From Diacronema lutheri (Eukaryota; Haptophyta; Pavlovophyceae; Pavlovales; Pavlovaceae), in assembly GCA_019448385.1 (NCBI GenBank), contig JAGTXO010000009.1, positions 1 through 64,000 on the forward strand: a stretch of 64,000 bases of DNA, in the 5' to 3' direction. This document shows positions 1 to 10,902 of the stretch, piece after piece. The notes under the pieces are model-generated. The model did not search any database, had not been told where the DNA came from, and saw nothing but the letters and a program-made list of their open reading frames with translations. Position numbers and translations under genes: made by a program. Within the stretch, counting starts at the first letter, position 1; every line of letters begins with the position of its first letter.

Positions 1-1196
<1,196 letters not shown>

Positions 1197-1322
1197 CCCT
1201 GGAATTCTTACCCTGGAATTCTAACCCTGGAATTCTAACCCTGGAATTCTAACCCTGGAATTCTAACCCTAGAATTCTAACCCTGGAATTCTAACCCTAG
1301 AATTCTAACCCTAGAATTCTAA
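1197..1322. repeat. 14-bp satellite, CCCTGGAATTCTAA x 9
   Basis: Nine consecutive 14-bp units each combine a telomere-like CCCT/TAA core with GGAATTC or AGAATTC. G and A alternate at one position (CCCTGG versus CCCTAG) and the first unit ends TTA. The GG units contain an EcoRI site (GAATTC). The block separates two CCCTCA arrays and decays into CCCTAACC and CTTTAACC units by about 1350. It looks like a telomere repeat that captured a short insert and then expanded in tandem. Confidence 0.85.
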
Positions 1323-1349
1323 CCCTAACCTTCTAACTTTAACCTTTTA

Positions 1350-1350
<1 letters not shown>

Positions 1351-1385
<35 letters not shown>

Positions 1386-1486
1386 GCCATCACCCTCACC
1401 CTCACCATCACCCTCACCATCACCCTTAACATCACCCTCACCCTCACCCTCACCCTCACCATCACCCTCACCATCACCCTCAACAT

Positions 1487-1579
<93 letters not shown>

Positions 1580-1672
1580 CCACACCCACACCCTCACCCA
1601 CACCCGAAGCCGAAGCCTCATACGAAGCCCTCACCCGAAGCCCTCACCCGAAGCCCTCACCCAAAGCCCGTG
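1351..1672. repeat. Second CCCTCA array with CCATCA and CCGAAG variants
   Basis: After the 14-bp satellite the CCCTCA hexamer resumes, with regular CCATCA and CAACATCA interruptions to about 1495. It is then uniform to about 1580 and grades into CACCCACAC and finally CCGAAGCCCTCA units that fade out at about 1672. This is the inner edge of the subtelomere: the first gene starts at 1720. Frames through it encode only dipeptide repeats and are not supported as genes. Confidence 0.8.
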
Positions 1673-1719
1673 AGCCAGCTTCTCCACCCGCCCCCCCCCA
1701 CCGTGCCTGCTACCGCACG

Positions 1720-2841
1720 ATGCGCGCCGCGTGGAGTTCGGCCTCTCTGCTGCTGATATGCGCCGAGTGCTCGCTTGGCGCGGCGACGGGCGTTCGGCGC
1801 GCGCCCCACACCGCGCGTGTGCACGCGAGTGCCTCGGCCGTCCTGCCGCCCGCGACCGTCGGTTTCGTTGGTTTAGGCATCATGGGCCGCGGGCAGGCGG
1901 ACAACCTGCTGGCGCGCGGCTTCGGCCTGCTCGTGTGGAGCCGCGACGCGCGCAAGGCGGAGGCGCTCGTAGCGGCGCACGCGTCCGGGCGCGTGCGCAT
2001 CGCGCGTAGTGCGCGCGAAGTTGTTGCCGGCTGCGAGCTCACCTACGCGATGCTATCGACGCTCGAGGCGTCGGCGGCGGTGTTTGAAGGGCCTGACGGG
2101 ATGCTCGCGGGCGTGCGCGCGGGCTGCTCGATCGTGGATTGCGCGACGCTAACGCCGGCGCGGATGGCGGAGATGGCGAGCGCCGTGCGCGCGCGCGGTG
2201 GTTCTTTCCTCGAAGCGCCCGTCTCCGGCTCGAAGAAGCCCGCCGCCGACGGGCAGCTCATCTTCCTCGCGGCGGGCGACCGCACCGCGCTCGACGCGGC
2301 GGCGCCGGGGCTCGACGCGATGGGCAAGGCAACGCATTACTACGGCTCGGACGTGGGCGTTGGTGCGCGAGCGCGCAATTGCGCCGCCGCGCGCTTGCCG
2401 CGCCTGTTCGCCTCACGTGCGCCCGGCGTGCGGCCGCCGCTCGCAGGCACGCGTATGAAGCTTGTCGTGAACATGCTCATGTGTGCGCAGCTCGCCGCGT
2501 TGGGAGAGGCCGTCGCGCTGTGCGAGGCGGCTGGGCTCGACGCCGCGGAGCTTGTGGCCGTGTTGGGTGAGGGCGCGATGGCCTCACCAATGGTCGCGTT
2601 GAAGGGGCCGGCGATCGCGCGGCGTGCGTACGCACCCGCCTTCCCTCTGCGCCACGCCGCGAAGGACCTCAAGTTCGCGCTGCAGCTCGGCGACGAGCTC
2701 GGCGCGCGCGGCGGCCTTGGGCTCGCCGCTGCCGCGTGCGAGCTCTTTGACGCCGCGGCCGCCGACGGGCGCGCCGACGACGACTTTGCTGCCGTCGCCG
2801 AGGCGAGCCGAGCGGCCGTGCGCCCATTATTGATGCCGTAG
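1720..2841 (+). CDS. 3-hydroxyisobutyrate dehydrogenase / glyoxylate-succinic semialdehyde reductase family protein
   Basis: This is a beta-hydroxyacid dehydrogenase (NADP-binding family 2), which oxidises or reduces small hydroxyacids or semialdehydes. An N-terminal hydrophobic leader (about residues 1-22) is followed by the Rossmann motif [10 protein letters not shown], the substrate motif [15 protein letters not shown] and the catalytic-Lys segment [11 protein letters not shown]. Read straight through, about 28 extra residues interrupt the normally compact stretch before MKLVVNM. Removing a GT-AG intron at 2363-2446 (84 nt, in frame) restores it, so I place exons at 1720-2362 and 2447-2841 (345 aa). 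The leader suggests organelle or secretory import. The exact substrate cannot be told from sequence. It is the first gene next to the subtelomere. Confidence 0.85.
   Translation: MRAAWSSASLLLICAECSLGAATGVRRAPHTARVHASASAVLPPATVGFVGLGIMGRGQADNLLARGFGLLVWSRDARKAEALVAAHASGRVRIARSAREVVAGCELTYAMLSTLEASAAVFEGPDGMLAGVRAGCSIVDCATLTPARMAEMASAVRARGGSFLEAPVSGSKKPAADGQLIFLAAGDRTALDAAAPGLDAMGKATHYYGSDVGVGARARNCAAARLPRLFASRAPGVRPPLAGTRMKLVVNMLMCAQLAALGEAVALCEAAGLDAAELVAVLGEGAMASPMVALKGPAIARRAYAPAFPLRHAAKDLKFALQLGDELGARGGLGLAAAACELFDAAAADGRADDDFAAVAEASRAAVRPLLMP
2363..2446 (+). other. Predicted in-frame 84-nt intron of the hydroxyacid dehydrogenase gene
   Basis: The donor is GTGCGC and the acceptor CTCGCAG. 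The length is divisible by three and there is no stop codon, so an ORF finder retains it. The translated insert is Arg/Ala-rich and breaks the family signature just before the catalytic lysine helix. Splicing gives the sequence [14 protein letters not shown]. Confidence 0.75.
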
Positions 2842-2881
2842 ACAGACATCGAGGGACTCCGAGGGAGTACGAATTTGAAAG

Positions 2882-3865
2882 ATGGCTTGCCTCGCTACCA
2901 TGCTCGCCGCGCTTGCGCACAGCGGCAGCAGCACGCGGCGAGCGCTGTCGCACGCGGCGCGCATGTCGGTGCTGGTGCGCGCGGACGGCTCGCCCGCATC
3001 ACTGCTCTCACGCCTGCCGCGTGTCATCTTCACCGACTGCGACGGCACGCTCCTCGGGCCCGACCATCGCCTCTCGCGCCGCTCGCGCGCGGCGTTGCGT
3101 GCGCTCGCCGACGCGGGCGTGCGTGTGGTACCGGCGACGGGGCGCGCGCGCAGCGGCGCATGGACCGAGCATGTGCTCACCGAGCCCGCGCTGCGCAACG
3201 GCTGCCCGGGCATCTACCTCAACGGCTGCAGTGCGTTTGATGAGAGCGGCGGCGAGGCCACAGTCGCGCTCGAGCCCGCCGCCGCACGAGCGGCGGTCGC
3301 GTTTGGCGCGGCGCGGCGCGAGCTGGCGACGACGGTCGTCTACGTGGGTGGCGAGGCACTCGTCGACGTCGACGACGAGCTCACCGCCAAGCTCGCAGCT
3401 GTCGGCGACTCGCCGCTCCGGCGCGTGCCGTCGCTCGCGGCCGCGCTCGAAGCGGATGCGGTCGCGTCGGCGGCGGCCAAGGTGCTGCTGCTCTGCGCAG
3501 ACGATGAGGCGACGGCGGCGGAGCTGCGCGCGGCTGTCGCGCCCGCCATCGCCGGCCGCGGCGCCGAGCTCACGCGCGCCCTCTCGTGGTGCCTCGAGGT
3601 GAAGCCGGCGGGCGTGTGCAAGGCGACCGCGGCCGCGGCGCTGCTGCGCGCGTGGGGCCTCGAGCCGGCGGACGCGCTCGCGCTCGGCGACGGCGAGAAC
3701 GATGTGTCGCTGCTACGGCTGTGCGGTGCGAGCGTGGCAATGGGCAACGGCTGCTCCCACGCAAAGGAGGCCGCGCTCTTCCTGGCCCCGTCAAACGCGG
3801 ATGACGGCTTTGCGGCCGCCATCGAGGCGCTCGTCCTCGGCCACGCGCGCATGCCTCAAAAATGA
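2882..3865 (+). CDS. Cof-type HAD-superfamily (IIB) phosphatase
   Basis: A 327-residue haloacid dehalogenase hydrolase of the Cof/IIB type, probably a sugar- or nucleotide-phosphate phosphatase. Motif I is FTDCDGTLLG (nucleophile and acid/base Asp) at about residues 50-59. A motif II-like segment is VPATGRARS. The conserved lysine is in VKPAGVCKA. Motif IV is GDGENDVSLL, followed by the typical GNGCSHAKEAA segment. The cap between motifs II and III is Ala-rich. It starts 40 bp after the previous gene in the same direction. A weak N-terminal leader (about 40 residues before the HAD fold) could be a targeting sequence. The substrate is unknown. Confidence 0.85.
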   Translation: MACLATMLAALAHSGSSTRRALSHAARMSVLVRADGSPASLLSRLPRVIFTDCDGTLLGPDHRLSRRSRAALRALADAGVRVVPATGRARSGAWTEHVLTEPALRNGCPGIYLNGCSAFDESGGEATVALEPAAARAAVAFGAARRELATTVVYVGGEALVDVDDELTAKLAAVGDSPLRRVPSLAAALEADAVASAAAKVLLLCADDEATAAELRAAVAPAIAGRGAELTRALSWCLEVKPAGVCKATAAAALLRAWGLEPADALALGDGENDVSLLRLCGASVAMGNGCSHAKEAALFLAPSNADDGFAAAIEALVLGHARMPQK

Positions 3866-3935
3866 AAATGCACAGGGAGGTCCTAGCCCCTACCCACTTT
3901 GGTGGGGGGCCTTTGCTCGGGCGCACGCGCGCACC

Positions 3936-5853
3936 TCAGAGCATCCACTGGCGCCAGTGCGAGCTCTGGTCAAAGACGGTGAGCGCGATGCAAAAGCCGA
4001 GGTAGGTGCTCACCTCAAGGCCGTGGTCCATGTTGAAGATGTGCTCGGCGAGCTTGCCAACCTGCAGCATCGGCTTGCCCGGCTGGTAGGTCGACTCGAG
4101 CTGCACGTTCTTGTTGGACATGCACGCCGCACGCCCCTCGAAGGCGAGCTGGTACACCTTCCCGATCTCGTTCCAGCGCGGCGGCACCAGCTTGAGCATC
4201 TGCGCGCCGCGCGGGAGAGACGCTGCCGAGTCGCCGCCATCGATGGCCGCCTTGAGCTGCTCGATGCCCACAGCGCCGTCGCCGTCGCCGCCGCCGGGCG
4301 CGCGCGCGCCGGCGGGTAGCGGCGCGAGCACGCGCATCGCCATCGGCTTGCGGTGGCCCGAGTTGCGCGTGTAGAGCACCGAGCCGACCTCGCACCGCGG
4401 CGCGTCGCCGTAGGCGGCAGGCGACTTTGGCTCGGAGCGGCCGCCGGCCGCGCCGCCGGCCGCGGGCGGCGGCACGTCCGAGTCGCGGCCGTGGGGCTTG
4501 AACCCGTTGTCGTAGATGGCGAACTCGCCGCCGCCAAAGCCCTGCGAGCGCACCTTGCCCAAAAAGAGGCGCGGCTCGTCGGCGCCCGCCGCGGGCGAGC
4601 GGCGCCGCTCGGTCGCTGAGAGCACGTCGACGAGGAAGATGTAGTAGTGCGAGTTGGAGAACTTGCCCTTGCGCTCGCGCCGGGCGACGAGCGCGGGCAC
4701 GTGCTCCATCGGCACGTCGGGCAGCCGCAGGTTGAGGCGGTACTCGAGTGGCGACGCGCTTGTACGCTGGATGTCGCAGCAGACCTGCGGCGGCTTGGCG
4801 CCGGCGGGGCGCGTCTGCGCGTCGCTCAGCCGCTCGGGCGCGAGCGGCGTGGTGAGCATCTTGGCGAAGGAGGTCTCGGTCGTGTGGAAGATGCGCTGGA
4901 AGAGCCGCGTGAGCGCAGCCAGGTCGTGTGTGCGGTAGAGGGGCGAGACGAAGATGTCGACGGGCAGCTCGACGGCCAGGCCGCTGTCGGCTGCCGGCTG
5001 TGCGGGCGCAGCGACCTCCTCGTACGAGTCGCGGCGGCTGATGACATCGGCGCTCCCGTCGGCGCCGTCGTCCTCCTTGTCCGACCCCGCCGCCGCCACC
5101 ACCGCGCCCGCGCTCGCGCCCACGCCCGCGACACCGCCGCCGCCGCCGCCGCCTCGGCCTGCGCCCGTCGCCGCGCCGTCCGCGTGCGCGTCAGCACGCG
5201 CCTCGCCGCGCGCGGGCCCGAGCGCGCCCGCCTCGGCGGCGGCGGCGGCGGGGAGCGGCACGTTGGCGGCGGTGGCGAGGAGCGCCTGCAGCTGCGCTGT
5301 GCGCGCGCACTGGTAGGGCAATCGACCGGCAGAGTCGCGGCAGAGCGGCGACGCGTTCGCGTCGAGCAGCAGCTGCACGATGGGGCGGTGGCCGGCGGCG
5401 GCGGCAAAGTGGAGCGCCGAGTCGCCGACGGCGAAGCGCAGGTTGACGTTGGCCTTGTGCTCGAGCAGCAGCTCCGTCGCGCGCCGATCGCCCACCTGCG
5501 CGGCGACGACGAGCGGCGCGGCTTGCTCGCGATTCTCGCCGTTCGGGTCGGCGCCCAGCGCGATCAGCCGGACGAGCACGTCGCTCGCGCCGCCGCCCGC
5601 CGCGAGCGCGGCGTGCAGCGGCGTGTCGCCGTTCGCAAAGCGCGCGTTGAGCAGCCGCGGCTCCGCGTCGATCAGCCGCGCCGCCTCGTCGGCGCTGCCC
5701 TGCTCGATCGCGCGCAACAGCTCCGCCGAGCCCGGCGGCGGCCGCTCGGTGGCGGCGCGCGCGCTGCCGGAGGCCGAGCCGGGCTTCTTGCCGGCGCCGA
5801 GCAGCCGCGCCCCGCCACCGCCCAGCGCGCCCTGGAAGCCCACGTTCAAGCCC

Positions 5854-5896
<43 letters not shown>

Positions 5897-6464
5897 GACC
5901 GTTCGCCGTCACATTCTCGTCGTCGTCGCGCTCGTCCGAATCATCGTCGAGTGCGGCGCTCAGCCCGGCGGGGATGGCAGACGCGGACTCGTCGCCGTCG
6001 AGCTCGTCAGCGGGCGTGAGTGCGAGCTGCGTCCGCTTCGCGCGCAGCACCTTTTGCGTCGGCAGCTCGGCCGCGGTGATGTCGCGGACCATCGGCCGCG
6101 ACACCTCCGACTCCATACGCGACGCGACCGCGGCCGCGCGCGCGCGCTGCGCCTCGGCGAGCTTCTTGCGCGCGGCCTTGGCGGCGGCGGCGGTGGCAGC
6201 GGCGGTGGCGTCCGGCGCGCCGGCCGCCGGCCGCTCGTCGCCGCCCTCGGCCGCGCGCTCGTCGCCCTCGTCGCCGCGCGGCGTCGCCGGGGGCGTCGCC
6301 TCGGCAGTCGCGCCGACCGCCTGCACGAGCCGCACGCGCCTCAGCGCCGGATTGAGATCGTCGGCGTCACCGATGCCGCCAAGGCCCGCCGGGATGGGCC
6401 GGCCGCCGCCGCGAGGCGCCGGCCTACCCCCGGGCGGCCCGCCGCGTGGTGGCGCGGGCTGCAT
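3936..6464 (-). CDS. Ankyrin-repeat / Tubby C-terminal domain fusion protein
   Basis: An 842-residue intronless frame. A low-complexity N-terminus (Ala/Glu-rich, poly-Gly at about 190-200) is followed by ankyrin repeats at about residues 275-390 (signatures GDTPLHAAL, GDSALHFAAAAGH, ELLLEHKANVN). A variable linker follows, then a Tubby-type barrel at about 555-842. Tubby hallmarks seen are LFLGKVRSQGFGGGEFAIYD, VGSVLYTRNSGHRKP, PPRWNEIGKVYQLAFEGR and, near the end, LQVGKLAEHIFNMDHG followed by a C-terminal hydrophobic strand with FDQSSHW. Tubby domains bind phosphoinositides and carry membrane cargo, often to cilia; ankyrins bind partners. The fusion is read directly; ciliary cargo delivery is an inference. 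It ends convergently 70 bp from the HAD gene. Confidence 0.8.
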
Positions 6465-6494
6465 AACAACGACTGGCTTGGCTCGGTGGGAGGT

Positions 6495-7868
6495 CTACCC
6501 GCGCGTTTCGAGTGACGCATAACCGTCACGCGTGTCAGTCACAGCGCCCACGCCGCGGCTCGAGTCGAGGACGCGCTGCGCGAGCTCTGACAGCGTTACG
6601 CAGCGCAGCCCCTTGGCGCGCAGCGCGGGCACGAGCGCGCGCACCGCGTCGATCGTCTGCCGGCGCGCCGCGCGCTCGGGCGTGTGCAGCACGGCGATCG
6701 AGCCGGCGCGCATCGCGCCGCTCAGCCACTCGGCGTGGAAGCGGCAGACGTGCGCGCGCGGGGCCGCGCCGCCGTCGATCCACGGGTCGGCCGAGTAGGC
6801 GTCGCACAGCACGATCCGGTAGCCAGCATGCCGCACGATCGCCGCCATCCGCGCGGAGAGCACGGCGCTCGGCGGGCGGAACCAGCGGCCGGACACGCCG
6901 GCCCCGGACACGCCGGCCCCGACGGCGTCCGCACCCGCGCCGCGCGACACGGCGGCCGCGGGCGCGGCCTCGTCGGGTGGCCGCTCGGCCGTTGGCGTGC
7001 GCGCGTCCGCCGCAACCGCGCGCAGCACGCGCTCGGCGCGCGCAAGCTCCGCGCGGAACGCGCCCTCGTCGCGCGCGCAGAGGCCGGCGTAGGGTCGGTC
7101 CTGCGGCATGTGGTGCGCGAGCTCGTGGCCTTCGCGCACGAGCCGCCGCAGCGCGGCCGCGACGCGCGCGCGCCACTCGGCCTTTGCGCTCGGCGGCAGC
7201 GCCGCGCTCGCCGCATCGTCGACGAGGCCTTCGGCATAGTCGGTCGTTACGAAGAAGGTCGCGCGCGCGCCCGCCTCGCGCAGCGCGTCGAGCAGCTCGC
7301 ACAGCGCCTCAGGATCGCGGCCGGGCGCGTCGTCAACCGTGAGCGCGCAGCAGCCGCCACTTGCGCCAGGCGGGAAGCACCAGATCGCGTGCGAGCCGTA
7401 CGAGGCGGGGAGAAGCGCGCACGCGACGACGATCGCGTCGTGCCATACGAGCGCGACGAAGCGCCACGCCACCATCTTGCTGCGCAGCGAGCCGCGGCCG
7501 GCGACGCAGCGCTCGGCCGCGGCGCATGCCGCCCAGAGAGGCAGCAGCGCGGCGCACGCGCACAGCCACGCGCTCAGTCGAAGCAGCCGTTCGCACGCGC
7601 TGCGCTGCGCAAAGCCACCGCGGCCGAGCCGCACGAGCAGCGCGCCGTCCGCGTCCGCGTCCGCCGGCGCGGCGCTCGCCGCCGTGTCCGCGACGGGTAG
7701 CAACTCGATGCCGGTGGGCGACGCCCACGCGCCGCCGTCGCTCGCCGCGCGCTCGGCCGCGCGGTCGTCGCCACCGAACAGCTTGGTGCGCTGGCGCGCC
7801 GGCGCGTCGTGCTCTTCCAGCGCCGGCGACGAGCGCGCGCTCGCCCATTCGTCGGCGCTGACGTCCAT
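6495..7868 (-). CDS. Membrane-anchored polysaccharide deacetylase (NodB/CE4 fold)
   Basis: Metal-dependent deacetylase of N- or O-acetylated polysaccharides. The start is set at ATG 7868 (457 aa), because longer frames would overlap the divergent heme oxygenase gene. Two hydrophobic segments lie at about residues 92-115 and 130-160, then the NodB domain: TVDDAPGRD (motif 1 with the Asp pair), GHELAHHMPQD (motif 2 metal histidines), WFRPPS (motif 3), DAYSADPW and AVLHTPE (terminal His motif). Motifs 1 and 3 are slightly off consensus (TVDDAP for TFDDGP, RPPS for RxPY), so activity is likely but not certain. It is probably a Golgi or surface enzyme of glycan or wall modification. Its start is 43 bp from the heme oxygenase start, so they may share a promoter. 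Confidence 0.8.
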   Translation of the reverse strand: MDVSADEWASARSSPALEEHDAPARQRTKLFGGDDRAAERAASDGGAWASPTGIELLPVADTAASAAPADADADGALLVRLGRGGFAQRSACERLLRLSAWLCACAALLPLWAACAAAERCVAGRGSLRSKMVAWRFVALVWHDAIVVACALLPASYGSHAIWCFPPGASGGCCALTVDDAPGRDPEALCELLDALREAGARATFFVTTDYAEGLVDDAASAALPPSAKAEWRARVAAALRRLVREGHELAHHMPQDRPYAGLCARDEGAFRAELARAERVLRAVAADARTPTAERPPDEAAPAAAVSRGAGADAVGAGVSGAGVSGRWFRPPSAVLSARMAAIVRHAGYRIVLCDAYSADPWIDGGAAPRAHVCRFHAEWLSGAMRAGSIAVLHTPERAARRQTIDAVRALVPALRAKGLRCVTLSELAQRVLDSSRGVGAVTDTRDGYASLETRG

Positions 7869-7911
7869 GCGTGGCCGTTGTCGCACTTTCCACGCCGAAG
7901 ACGCTCGCAGG

Positions 7912-8766
7912 ATGCAACCGGCCGTGCTGTTCCTCTCCGCCGCGCTCTTCGCGCACGCGCCGCCGCGCGCGGCGCGCGTTGGCCGGGCTGCGCTCGCCAT
8001 GTCGTCCACCGGCCCATCCACGGTGCAATCGCCACCGTCCGCGCGCCTCTCCGGCTTGGCGCTCGCGCTCGACGACGGCACGCGCAAGTCGCACTCGCTC
8101 GCCGAGTCGACGCAGTTTGTCACCGGCTTCTTCCGCGGTATCGGCACGCGCGAGGCGTTTGGCGCGCTCGTCTGCTCGCTCTACTACGTGTACGAGGCGA
8201 TGGAGGCCGAGTTTGACACCGCGCAGGATGAGGCCGTCCGCGCGCTTGACTTCCCGAGCCTGCGCAGGCGCGACGCGCTCGCCGCCGACATGGCCTACTG
8301 GTACGGCCCAAATTGGCGCGATGTTGCGCGTCCGTCGGCTGCGACGCGCATCTACGTGGCACGCGTGCGCGAGATTGCGCGCACCGAGCCACGTCTCCTC
8401 GTCGGCCACATGTACACGCGCTACCTGGGCGATCTCTTCGGCGGCCAAATGATGGGCGGCATGGCCAGGCGCTCGCTCAACCTCCCCGACGGCGCGGGCA
8501 CGGCCTTCTACACTTTCGGCGAGATCCCCAACGCCAAGGCGTTCATCGAGGGCTGGTATGCCACGCTGAACGCGCTGCCAATCGACGGCGCGCAGCAAGA
8601 GGCGGTCGTGCGCGAGGCCAACGTCGTGTTCGCGCTGAACATCGCGCTTTTTGACGAGCTGGGCGGATCGGCCTTCCACGCGCTCTGGGCGCTCGCCACG
8701 CGGGCCCTCGCCGATTGGGACGCACGCTTCGACGCCGATTGGCGGGCTCGTCGTGCCCGCGCGTAG
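7912..8766 (+). CDS. Heme oxygenase, probably plastid-targeted
   Basis: Opens heme to biliverdin IX-alpha, CO and iron, the entry step to bilin chromophores in plastids. The 284-residue product starts with a short hydrophobic signal (MQPAVLFLSAALFAHA), then a basic stretch resembling the bipartite presequence of complex plastids. The domain begins at about residue 48 with DGTRKSHSLAESTQFV, whose His is the proximal heme ligand. Other hallmarks are YYVYEAME, LLVGHMYTRYLGDLFGGQMM (distal helix with GD..GGQ) and FYTFGEIPNAKAF. The ATG at 7912 was chosen over a frame opening at 7339 because it gives the signal peptide and avoids overlap with the deacetylase gene. Confidence 0.93.
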   Translation: MQPAVLFLSAALFAHAPPRAARVGRAALAMSSTGPSTVQSPPSARLSGLALALDDGTRKSHSLAESTQFVTGFFRGIGTREAFGALVCSLYYVYEAMEAEFDTAQDEAVRALDFPSLRRRDALAADMAYWYGPNWRDVARPSAATRIYVARVREIARTEPRLLVGHMYTRYLGDLFGGQMMGGMARRSLNLPDGAGTAFYTFGEIPNAKAFIEGWYATLNALPIDGAQQEAVVREANVVFALNIALFDELGGSAFHALWALATRALADWDARFDADWRARRARA

Positions 8767-8885
8767 ATTGGCGCTCAAAAGCCGCGAGTGCACCACACTC
8801 AACAGATCCGAGAAAAGAGTTTGAAACCGAGATTGGGATCCCCCCCCCCCCCCCCCCCCCCCCGGAGCCAGCGGCGCTAAGCCGG
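8767..8885. repeat. Convergent 3' intergenic stretch with a C24 homopolymer
   Basis: This short gap separates the stop codons of heme oxygenase and the MFS transporter. It holds an uninterrupted run of 24 C (8840-8863). Similar C or G runs occur at 12004, 20034, 31001, 35556 and 43017. No coding potential is seen. Confidence 0.8.
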
Positions 8886-10790
8886 TCAGGACGACGCGGC
8901 AAGCAGCGGCTCCGCCGCCTCGCGCGCCCACTTCGCCCGCCGCCAGCTGCCGCCGCCATTGGCCGCCCGTGGCGTGAGCGCGCCGAGCGGCGCAAGGAGC
9001 GCGAGCGAGAGGAGCTGCAGCAGCGCGGTCGCCCCGAGCGCGGCGCCGTACCCGCGCGTGTCGATGAGCACGCCGCCGAGCGCCGCGCTGCCCGACCAGC
9101 CAAAGGACGTGAGCGACTCCATCGACTGCCAGCGGCCGCGCTCGTGCTTGTGCACGATGGCCATCAGGATGGCGCGGGTGAGCGGCCGTGCCGAGTAGAG
9201 TGTGCAGCAGCGCACGCAGTAGAGCGCAACGATGCTCGCGCCGCTGCCTGCGCCGCGCGTGGCGTGCAGTGCGATGATGGCGAGCAGGCAGCAGAGCGAG
9301 ACGGAGCGCAGGAGCAGCGCCGTCTGCGCCTGCCCGGCTGTGCGCGCCAGCCGCCCGGCCGCGCCGTTAGCGAGCGCAGTGAGAAGCGGTGTGAGCACGT
9401 AGAGCGCGTTGATCTGCACAGGGCCCAGCCCGAGCCGCTCGGCGAAGAAGAGCGGGAAGAAGCGCACGCTCAGCCCGGACGACAGGCCCGACAGCACGTC
9501 TGCGCTCACGAGCAGCCAGGCCACCGTCCGGGTGCGCGCGGCCGCGCGCTCCGCCGCGCGCCCCGCCTCGTCGCCGCCGTCGCCGGCGCGCGCGCTCACC
9601 TCGGCCGAGGCGAGATCGGGCAACGCAAACGCGCCGTGCGACACGTCGCGCGCGCTGCTGCCGCTGCGCGGGCGCGCGCTGGGCTCGTGCGCGTGCGCGC
9701 GGGGGCTCGCGGCGGAGGAGGCGGGGCGTCCGATGGGAATGGCGGAAGGGAGCGGCAGCTCGTCAGGCGCAATCGAGACAGGCTCAGATGCGTCGCACTC
9801 CGCCTCGTCCGCCGCGTCCGCCTCCCCCCCTTCTTCCCCGACCCAGTCTCCCCCTCCCCCATCCTCCTCCGCCCCACCTTCTTCGCCCAAACTGCTCGCA
9901 GCCGGACTGCTCGCAGCCGGACTGCTCGCAGCCGCGCGGCCGTCGCTCGCCGCGTCGACGTCGATGGCGTCGGCCGCGTGCGCGGGCGCCGCCTCGACCG
10001 CCGGTGCGATCTCACGCGGTGAGATCTCGTGCGGTGCGCGTGCGGTGAGCGCGGGCGCCATCGTTGCCCCGGCCGACGAGCGCTCGGCGCCACGGGGCGG
10101 CGCGCGCCGGCACGGCGAGCGCGCGCCCGCGAACGCGACGGCGTCATCGCCGCCGGTCACGTCGGAGAGCGCGAAGAGCATCACGCAGGAGATGCCCTGC
10201 GCGGCCGCCCCCGCAGCGACGAGCAGCGCGCACGCGCGCTGGTCCCACAGTGGGGCCGCGCCCGCCGCGCCTCCGGGCGCGCCGCCCGGCGTGCGCGGCG
10301 CGGCAGCGAATGCGCAGAGCGCGACAGCGGGGCCAAGCGCGGTCGCCACCTGCAGCGCGATTTGGCGCATCACGTAGAGGCGCGCGAGCGGCGCGCCCGC
10401 CGCCGAGTCTGCTATCAGCGCGCCAAGCGCGGGCGTGTGCGCGCCCGAGAAGAGGCCCCAGAGCGCGAGGGCGGCGGCGAGCACGCGAAGCGACGACCAT
10501 CTGACGGCACATAGCGTGCACAGCACCGCGCACAGGCCGCACACGCCAGACGCGCGGAGGACGCGCGAGCGGCCCAGTCGATCCGACGCCCAGCCCGCCG
10601 GCCCGGCGACGGCGAGCGTGGCGAGGCCCTGTGCCGATTGAATGAAGCCCATCAGCCCCTTCGAGCCACCCGAGAGCTGTACGACGTAGAGCGGCAGCAC
10701 TGTCGACTGCCACAGGCCGCGCGCGGCATAGAGCGCAAACGTGAAGGCGATCGAGAGCCTCACGTTGCGGTGCGGATTCCCGGCCGCCAT
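8886..10790 (-). CDS. Major facilitator superfamily transporter
   Basis: A 634-residue polytopic membrane protein. About six helices in the N-terminal half include the loop 2-3 signature GPAGWASDRLGRSRVL (the MFS GxxxDRxGRR motif). A long charged hydrophilic central loop follows (about residues 225-400, with the repeat [15 protein letters not shown]), then about six helices in the C-terminal half (VAWLLVSADVLSGL onward). The substrate is not identifiable from sequence. The enlarged central loop is unusual in size and composition and may carry regulatory sites. The gene is divergent from DYNLT2B, with the two starts 112 bp apart. Confidence 0.85.
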   Translation of the reverse strand: MAAGNPHRNVRLSIAFTFALYAARGLWQSTVLPLYVVQLSGGSKGLMGFIQSAQGLATLAVAGPAGWASDRLGRSRVLRASGVCGLCAVLCTLCAVRWSSLRVLAAALALWGLFSGAHTPALGALIADSAAGAPLARLYVMRQIALQVATALGPAVALCAFAAAPRTPGGAPGGAAGAAPLWDQRACALLVAAGAAAQGISCVMLFALSDVTGGDDAVAFAGARSPCRRAPPRGAERSSAGATMAPALTARAPHEISPREIAPAVEAAPAHAADAIDVDAASDGRAAASSPAASSPAASSLGEEGGAEEDGGGGDWVGEEGGEADAADEAECDASEPVSIAPDELPLPSAIPIGRPASSAASPRAHAHEPSARPRSGSSARDVSHGAFALPDLASAEVSARAGDGGDEAGRAAERAAARTRTVAWLLVSADVLSGLSSGLSVRFFPLFFAERLGLGPVQINALYVLTPLLTALANGAAGRLARTAGQAQTALLLRSVSLCCLLAIIALHATRGAGSGASIVALYCVRCCTLYSARPLTRAILMAIVHKHERGRWQSMESLTSFGWSGSAALGGVLIDTRGYGAALGATALLQLLSLALLAPLGALTPRAANGGGSWRRAKWAREAAEPLLAASS

Positions 10791-10902
10791 TTTGTACTCC
10801 CCTTTTGACCTCTTGTGGAGACCGGCTCAAGTCGGTTTCGCCTGCTCGCCGCCGCGCGAGCTTCACGGCGCGGGGGTCGGCGCACGCGCGGGGCCGGCGA
10901 GG

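Noticed and set aside
4647-6515. 622-residue plus-strand ORF opposite the ankyrin-Tubby gene
   Set aside because: Arg/Ala-rich shadow of the minus-strand gene, a common result of very high GC at codon position three.
7339-7911. 191-codon upstream extension of heme oxygenase
   Set aside because: It has no domain, overlaps the deacetylase on the other strand, and the ATG at 7912 gives a proper signal peptide.
7333-8931. 532-residue minus-strand ORF across heme oxygenase
   Set aside because: Arg-rich antisense frame of heme oxygenase and of the deacetylase region, with no recognisable motif.
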